Shown here: positions 63,776-64,000 of the stretch, piece after piece
How positions within the stretch are numbered: the stretch's first letter is position 1
Layout of the letters: every line of letters begins with the position of its first letter
NCBI GenBank assembly: GCA_022494885.1
Contig: JAGVSM010003485.1
Span: 62,001 to 126,000 of the forward strand
From: Micrasema longulum
Taxonomy: Eukaryota; Arthropoda; Insecta; Trichoptera; Brachycentridae
Length of the DNA: 64,000 nt
Direction of reading: 5' to 3'
Notes under the pieces: generated by a model
What the model saw: only the letters and a program-made list of their open reading frames with translations
What the model was told of the DNA's origin: nothing
Databases searched by the model: none
Made by a program: the position numbers and the translations under genes

Positions 63776-64000
63776 AAACGGAGTCAACTGCTGCAATTAT
63801 TTTTTCACAAAAATGCAAATAAAACAAAACGATTTTCCATTAAGTGATCGTAATTTATTAATATAAATATTATTATTTAGCCGCACCCTTGTTTACTTTG
63901 GCAGTTGTTATGTTTTTAACTTCCAGATTAAGTGCACTGCTAGGAATAGTTGCGTAAATTCCTAATTATTTCTTGTCTACATATATAAAGACAGACAATC

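Noticed and set aside
63522..63866. 114-codon plus frame at the right end
   Set aside because: It is composed of an antisense LINE fragment and an inverted SINE head.
1..64000. CRISPR arrays, bacterial operons or phage modules
   Set aside because: Spliced genes, SINEs and LINEs show an animal nuclear genome. The repeats lack CRISPR-like regular short spacing.

Overview
The window looks like insect nuclear DNA. It is AT-rich and has spliced genes with GT-AG introns, TATA boxes of the arthropod type and AATAAA signals. It is crowded with tRNA-headed SINEs, fragments of many non-LTR retrotransposons (LINEs) and short inverted-repeat elements. The order cannot be fixed from the sequence. A Gly/His-rich secreted protein recalls beetle immune proteins, but that is only a compositional hint. 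No housekeeping gene, rRNA, genuine tRNA gene or complete autonomous transposon was seen.

Left part (about 2.1-16.9 kb): four small genes for secreted proteins, at 2379-2852 (-), 9279-9677 (+), 11361-11939 (-) and 14817-16782 (-, two exons). All have a signal peptide. At least three have an acidic middle followed by a basic C-terminal part, the layout of peptide precursors. The first two end almost alike: dibasic residues, then an octapeptide of pattern I-R-x-x-P-A-F-x, then a final Gly. That is the classical signal for cleavage and C-terminal amidation. The third ends in R-F-G. The third and fourth share an A-A-x-S-x-V-F-x-P block before their basic part. I infer a local family of secreted peptide precursors, possibly undescribed.

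Middle (17-40 kb): no host gene recognised. It holds LINE fragments on both strands, two SINE families, inverted-repeat elements, a perfect 58-bp palindrome, and long AT-rich stretches in which I see nothing.

Right part (40-58 kb): two spliced genes for secreted proteins, reconstructed from splice sites and frame continuity. The first, at 40202-45186 (+), has four exons and 204 aa and is rich in Val/Pro/Gln. The second, at 53238-57477 (+), has three exons and 93 aa, is Gly/His-rich, and carries a triple heptad repeat. In both, and in the 14817-16782 gene, an intron interrupts the signal peptide, as is common in insect cuticular and other secreted-protein genes.

Right end (57.7-64 kb): a SINE split by a LINE insertion, a 375-bp hairpin element, LINE fragments including a conserved reverse transcriptase segment, and arrays of the commonest repeat of the window, called family A here. 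No operon-like linkage is expected. The left-hand genes are related by sequence and position, while the two right-hand genes are unrelated to them and to each other.
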